Positions 26,095 through 27,729 of a stretch of DNA of 27,729 bases are shown one piece after another; within the stretch, counting starts at the first letter, position 1; every line of letters starts with the position of its first letter. The DNA comes from a virus, in the IMG/VR virus record IMGVR_UViG_3300027844_001213, positions 1 to 27,729 of that record. The stretch is one strand, 5' to 3'. A program made the position numbers and the translations under genes. The notes below the pieces were generated by a model. That model was not told where the DNA came from. It did not search any database and worked only from the letters and a program-made list of their open reading frames with translations.

Positions 26095-26463
26095 ATGATT
26101 CGTTTGACAGAAAAGGCCGCTAAAAAGATAGTGAGTATTATGAAAGAACAAAAAGTTTCTAATGATACAGTAGTACGAGTAGGTGTCAAGGGAGGTGGTT
26201 GTTCTGGATTTACGTATACAGTAGATTTTGAAAGCTATAAAGGAAAATTTGATTTGAAATTTAATTCATTTGGATTAGGTCTTGTAGTAGATAAGAAAAG
26301 TCATTTGTATATTAAAGATACAGAAATTGATTGGTCAGATACTTTAAATGATAGAGGATTAAAATTTAATAATCCGTCAGCAAAGGGTTCATGTGGTTGT
26401 CGGACTTCATTCATGTATGAACATTTGGAGATTAAAAATGAAACAGGTCCAAGCTGGATGTGA
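26095..26463 (+). CDS. A-type Fe-S carrier, IscA/SufA/HesB family (first copy)
   Basis: ATG 26095 is preferred to a TTG at 26083 inside terL; it yields 122 residues. A-type carriers bind and deliver Fe-S clusters through three cysteines, and all three are present at canonical spacing: Cys36 in GGGCSGFTY and Cys100/Cys102 in GSCGCRTSF (E. coli IscA uses 35, 99 and 101). The FNNPSAKGSCGC block is family-typical. The protein has a short extra C-terminal tail after the CGC motif (about 15 residues). It is two bases after terL and overlaps the second carrier gene by 26 bases. GC content is low (about 31% over 26101-26400 by hand count), like the phage around it. Confidence 0.95.
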   Translation: MIRLTEKAAKKIVSIMKEQKVSNDTVVRVGVKGGGCSGFTYTVDFESYKGKFDLKFNSFGLGLVVDKKSHLYIKDTEIDWSDTLNDRGLKFNNPSAKGSCGCRTSFMYEHLEIKNETGPSWM

Positions 26464-26842
26464 ACTTAAAATTTCTGAAAAGGCAGCAAATGTTTTTAAG
26501 GAAATGATTGAAGATGAAAATAAGAATATCGAAAATTCATATTTACGAGTAGGTGCAAATGCAGGTGGTTGTTCTGGATGGAAATATAGTTTAGATGTTG
26601 AAGATAAAGTTAAACCAGAAGATTTAGTTTTTACACAGAATAATATTAAATTGGTAGTAGATGGCTACATACTTAATGATATAATTGGAGATGTAGAAGT
26701 AGATTATAAAATAGGAAATTTAGTAGAACAAGGATTTGTTTTTAAAAGATTGAAGTATGAACATGTCTGTGGATGTGGAGAAAGTTTCACACCAATAAAG
26801 GATATTGTGGCAGATGGTAAACAATATTTAGGCTGGAAATAA
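26438..26842 (+). CDS. A-type Fe-S carrier, IscA/HesB family (second, divergent copy)
   Basis: ATG 26438 is chosen, inside the end of the first carrier; an earlier in-frame ATG at 26393 would overlap further and add 15 residues with no family likeness. The 134-residue protein keeps the three ligand cysteines: Cys45 in AGGCSGWKY and Cys111/Cys113 in VCGCGESF. It differs from the first copy in most other positions, lacks the NP motif before CGC, has an additional Cys8, and has a C-terminal extension ending YLGWK. The family assignment is firm. The two copies are too different to be a recent duplication; whether they form a heterodimer, as ISCA1/ISCA2 do in mitochondria, is open. It overlaps the iscU ATG by one base. 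Confidence 0.94.
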   Translation: MKQVQAGCELKISEKAANVFKEMIEDENKNIENSYLRVGANAGGCSGWKYSLDVEDKVKPEDLVFTQNNIKLVVDGYILNDIIGDVEVDYKIGNLVEQGFVFKRLKYEHVCGCGESFTPIKDIVADGKQYLGWK

Positions 26843-27225
26843 TGGCTTACAGCGAAAAGGTACTTGATCACTATGAAAAACCGAGAAATATTGGTAGTTT
26901 GGATAGTAGGAATGCTTCTGTTGGCACTGGTCTTGTCGGTGCTCCAGAATGTGGAGATGTTATGAAACTTCAGATCAAGGTTGAGAACAATCGGATCATA
27001 GATGCGAAATTCAAGACCTTTGGATGTGGTAGTGCTATTGCATCTTCTTCTCTTGCAACCGAGTGGGTGAAGGGCAAGACACTGAACGAGGCTATGACCA
27101 TTAGAAACACGGAGATTGTCGAAGAACTCTCGCTTCCACCCGTGAAAATACACTGCTCGGTGCTGGCAGAAGATGCGATTAAAGCAGCAATCACCGACTA
27201 TAAATCTAGGAGTCTTGATATTTAG
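26842..27225 (+). CDS. iscU: IscU Fe-S cluster assembly scaffold
   Basis: The 127-residue protein is nearly full length against E. coli IscU (128) and very similar throughout. It holds Cys37 and Asp39 in VGAPECGDVMKLQIKV, Cys62 in FGCGSAIASSSL, and His104-Cys105 after the LPPVK motif (98-102), the site recognised by the HscA chaperone. IscU builds 2Fe-2S clusters from sulfur supplied by the desulfurase IscS and passes them on with HscA/HscB. No desulfurase, ferredoxin or chaperone is in the window, so host partners would be needed. GC is about 46% over 26881-27180 by hand count, against 31% in the first carrier gene, suggesting a separate or later origin. Its ATG overlaps the previous stop (TAATG). 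Confidence 0.98.
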   Translation: MAYSEKVLDHYEKPRNIGSLDSRNASVGTGLVGAPECGDVMKLQIKVENNRIIDAKFKTFGCGSAIASSSLATEWVKGKTLNEAMTIRNTEIVEELSLPPVKIHCSVLAEDAIKAAITDYKSRSLDI

Positions 27226-27235
27226 GAGTAAAAAT

Positions 27236-27358
27236 ATGTTACCCTATCGCTATATGGATTTTAGAGGTTTCCCCCATAGGGGTTTTAAGGGCCGTCTCAC
27301 ACGCGCACATCACGCGGGGGTGTGGGGGGGTACCCGCGGGTCACGCAGGGACACGTAG
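27236..27358 (+). CDS. Possible 40-residue peptide with a strong ribosome site
   Basis: ATG 27236 follows AGGAG (27224-27228) by seven bases, one of the best ribosome sites in the window. The frame reads MLPYRYMDFRGFPHRGFKG, then enters the GC-rich zone and ends at TAG 27356-27358 within the first 32-bp spaced repeat. The second half (HHAGVWGGTRGSRRDT) looks like translated repeat DNA. It may be a real small gene, or the remnant of a longer gene cut by the GC-rich segment. No family is recognised. Confidence 0.3.
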   Translation: MLPYRYMDFRGFPHRGFKGRLTRAHHAGVWGGTRGSRRDT

Positions 27359-27401
27359 GCGAGCCACGTGGGTCACGCAGGGACACGTAGCCGCACACGA
27401 G
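27338..27401 (+). repeat. Two direct repeats spaced by 32 bp (left, degenerate group)
   Basis: A block containing TCACGCAGGGACACGTAG occurs at 27341-27358 and again at 27373-27390, exactly 32 bp apart; with three preceding G residues the match is 21 bp. A weaker relative (TCACGCGGGGGTGTG) lies at 27310-27324. The core CAGGGACAC is shared with the right-hand array, so these are diverged members of the same family. Confidence 0.85.
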
Positions 27402-27451
27402 GCAAACCGCTGCCATTGGGAGCCGTTTGTTACGTTAGTGAGGGCCATAAA

Positions 27452-27589
27452 ATGACGTTTGTTATCGTAAGTTTATTTCTGGTTTTATCTGTTTTTTTGT
27501 CACGTGCTATCGTAACATCTAGCCTCGCGTCACACGCGGGTACGTACAGGGACATGAGCGGACATGCAGAGACACATACAGGGACATGA
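27452..27589 (+). CDS. Doubtful 45-residue peptide with one hydrophobic helix
   Basis: The frame begins at ATG 27452 with a possible GAGG site about nine bases upstream. Its first 16 residues are strongly hydrophobic (FVIVSLFLVLSVFL), like a membrane anchor, but the second half runs into the 32-bp repeats (TYRDMSGHAETHTGT). It could be a tiny membrane peptide or a chance frame in the T-rich island. Confidence 0.2.
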   Translation: MTFVIVSLFLVLSVFLSRAIVTSSLASHAGTYRDMSGHAETHTGT

Positions 27590-27729
27590 GCGGACATGCA
27601 TGGACACATACAGGGACATGAGCGGACATGCAGGGACACATACTTGAGCAAGCAGGGACATGCAGGGACACATACTTGAGCAAGCAGGGACATGCAGGGA
27701 CACATACTTGAGCAAGCAGGGACATGCAG
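27546..27729 (+). repeat. 32-bp tandem repeat array running off the window edge
   Basis: Five full units and one cut unit lie head to tail with an exact 32-bp period: 27546-27577, 27578-27609, 27610-27641, 27642-27673, 27674-27705 and 27706-27729 (24 bp seen). The first three (type A) begin ACAGGGACATGAGC and differ from each other by one or two bases. The last three (type B) begin ACTTGAGCAAGCA and are identical over their visible length. Both types share the right half, GGACATGCAGGGACACAT. There is no spacer, so this is not a CRISPR array. Because 32 is not a multiple of three, frames through it change each unit. Confidence 0.98.

Larger units (their letters stand above)
27226..27729 (+). 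other. GC-rich, gene-poor right-end region with 32-bp repeats
   Basis: These 504 bases hold no convincing gene. GC is about 55% over 27241-27540 and about 70% over 27301-27420 by hand count, in sharp contrast to the AT-rich genes before it. Contents from left to right: a possible 40-codon frame, G-runs and a perfect palindrome ACCCGCGGGT (27332-27341), two 32-bp spaced repeats, an AT-richer island with TATCGTAA twice (27463-27470 and 27508-27515), and a tandem array to the window edge. T7 carries short repeat arrays beside its terminal repeats after gene 19.5, so a genome-end role is plausible. An assembly join is also possible. Confidence 0.8.

Noticed and set aside
27270-27287. Intrinsic terminator at the C-run/G-run with TTTT after iscU
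   Set aside because: The stem is only four base pairs with a short T-run, too weak to call.
27430-27725. Overlapping Cys-rich open frames on the minus strand through the right-end array
   Set aside because: They are translations of the 32-bp tandem repeat in several frames; the period is not a multiple of three, and no ribosome site or family likeness is seen.
27546-27729. CRISPR array
   Set aside because: Units abut directly with no unique spacers, and no cas genes are present.

Overview
The window is the late (structural, lysis and packaging) half of a tailed double-stranded DNA phage with T7-like (podovirus, Autographiviridae-type) gene order. Every gene I can support lies on the + strand. 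Most are packed with 0-30 bp gaps or short ATGA/TAATG overlaps, as in one or two long late transcripts. The order portal, scaffold, major capsid, tail tubes A and B, internal core proteins, tail fibre, lysis genes, small then large terminase is that of T7 genes 8 to 19. Early and replication genes (RNA polymerase, DNA polymerase, primase) are absent and should lie upstream. AT-rich coding DNA, glycine-rich receptor-binding proteins and Fe-S cluster genes resemble phages of marine proteobacteria, but the host cannot be fixed from this sequence.

Layout: 1-339 is a partial small gene in the T7 gene 7.3 position. 346-4174 holds portal, scaffold and major capsid genes, ending in a strong intrinsic terminator at 4193-4226. 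4253-7875 holds tail tubular proteins A and B. 7872-15735 holds a 67-residue unknown and the internal core (ejectosome) set, with the gp15 position apparently occupied by two ORFs and a 1220-residue gp16-position protein. 15778-20836 is an adsorption module: a T7-type fibre with an internal 54-bp tandem repeat, a small beta-rich protein, and two glycine-rich adhesin-like proteins. 20869-22233 carries a 44-residue zinc-ribbon peptide, two holin-like membrane proteins, a small acidic protein and an M15-family endolysin. 22230-23784 encodes three lysine-rich proteins of unknown function. 23781-26092 is packaging: small terminase, a secreted four-cysteine protein, large terminase.

The most unusual part is the right end. 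Directly after the large terminase come two different A-type Fe-S carriers (IscA/HesB family) and a complete IscU scaffold with its three ligand cysteines, the conserved Asp and His, and the LPPVK chaperone-recognition motif. Together they form a virus-borne Fe-S assembly cassette with no cysteine desulfurase in view. The iscU gene is clearly richer in GC than the carriers beside it, which suggests a later or separate acquisition.

From 27226 to the end there is no convincing gene. The DNA becomes abruptly GC-rich (about 70% at 27301-27420) and carries tandem repeats with a 32-bp period, degenerate on the left and perfect at the right edge. By position this resembles the short repeats that lie just inside the terminal repeats of T7, so the window may end near the physical end of the phage genome. 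The array runs off the edge of the window.
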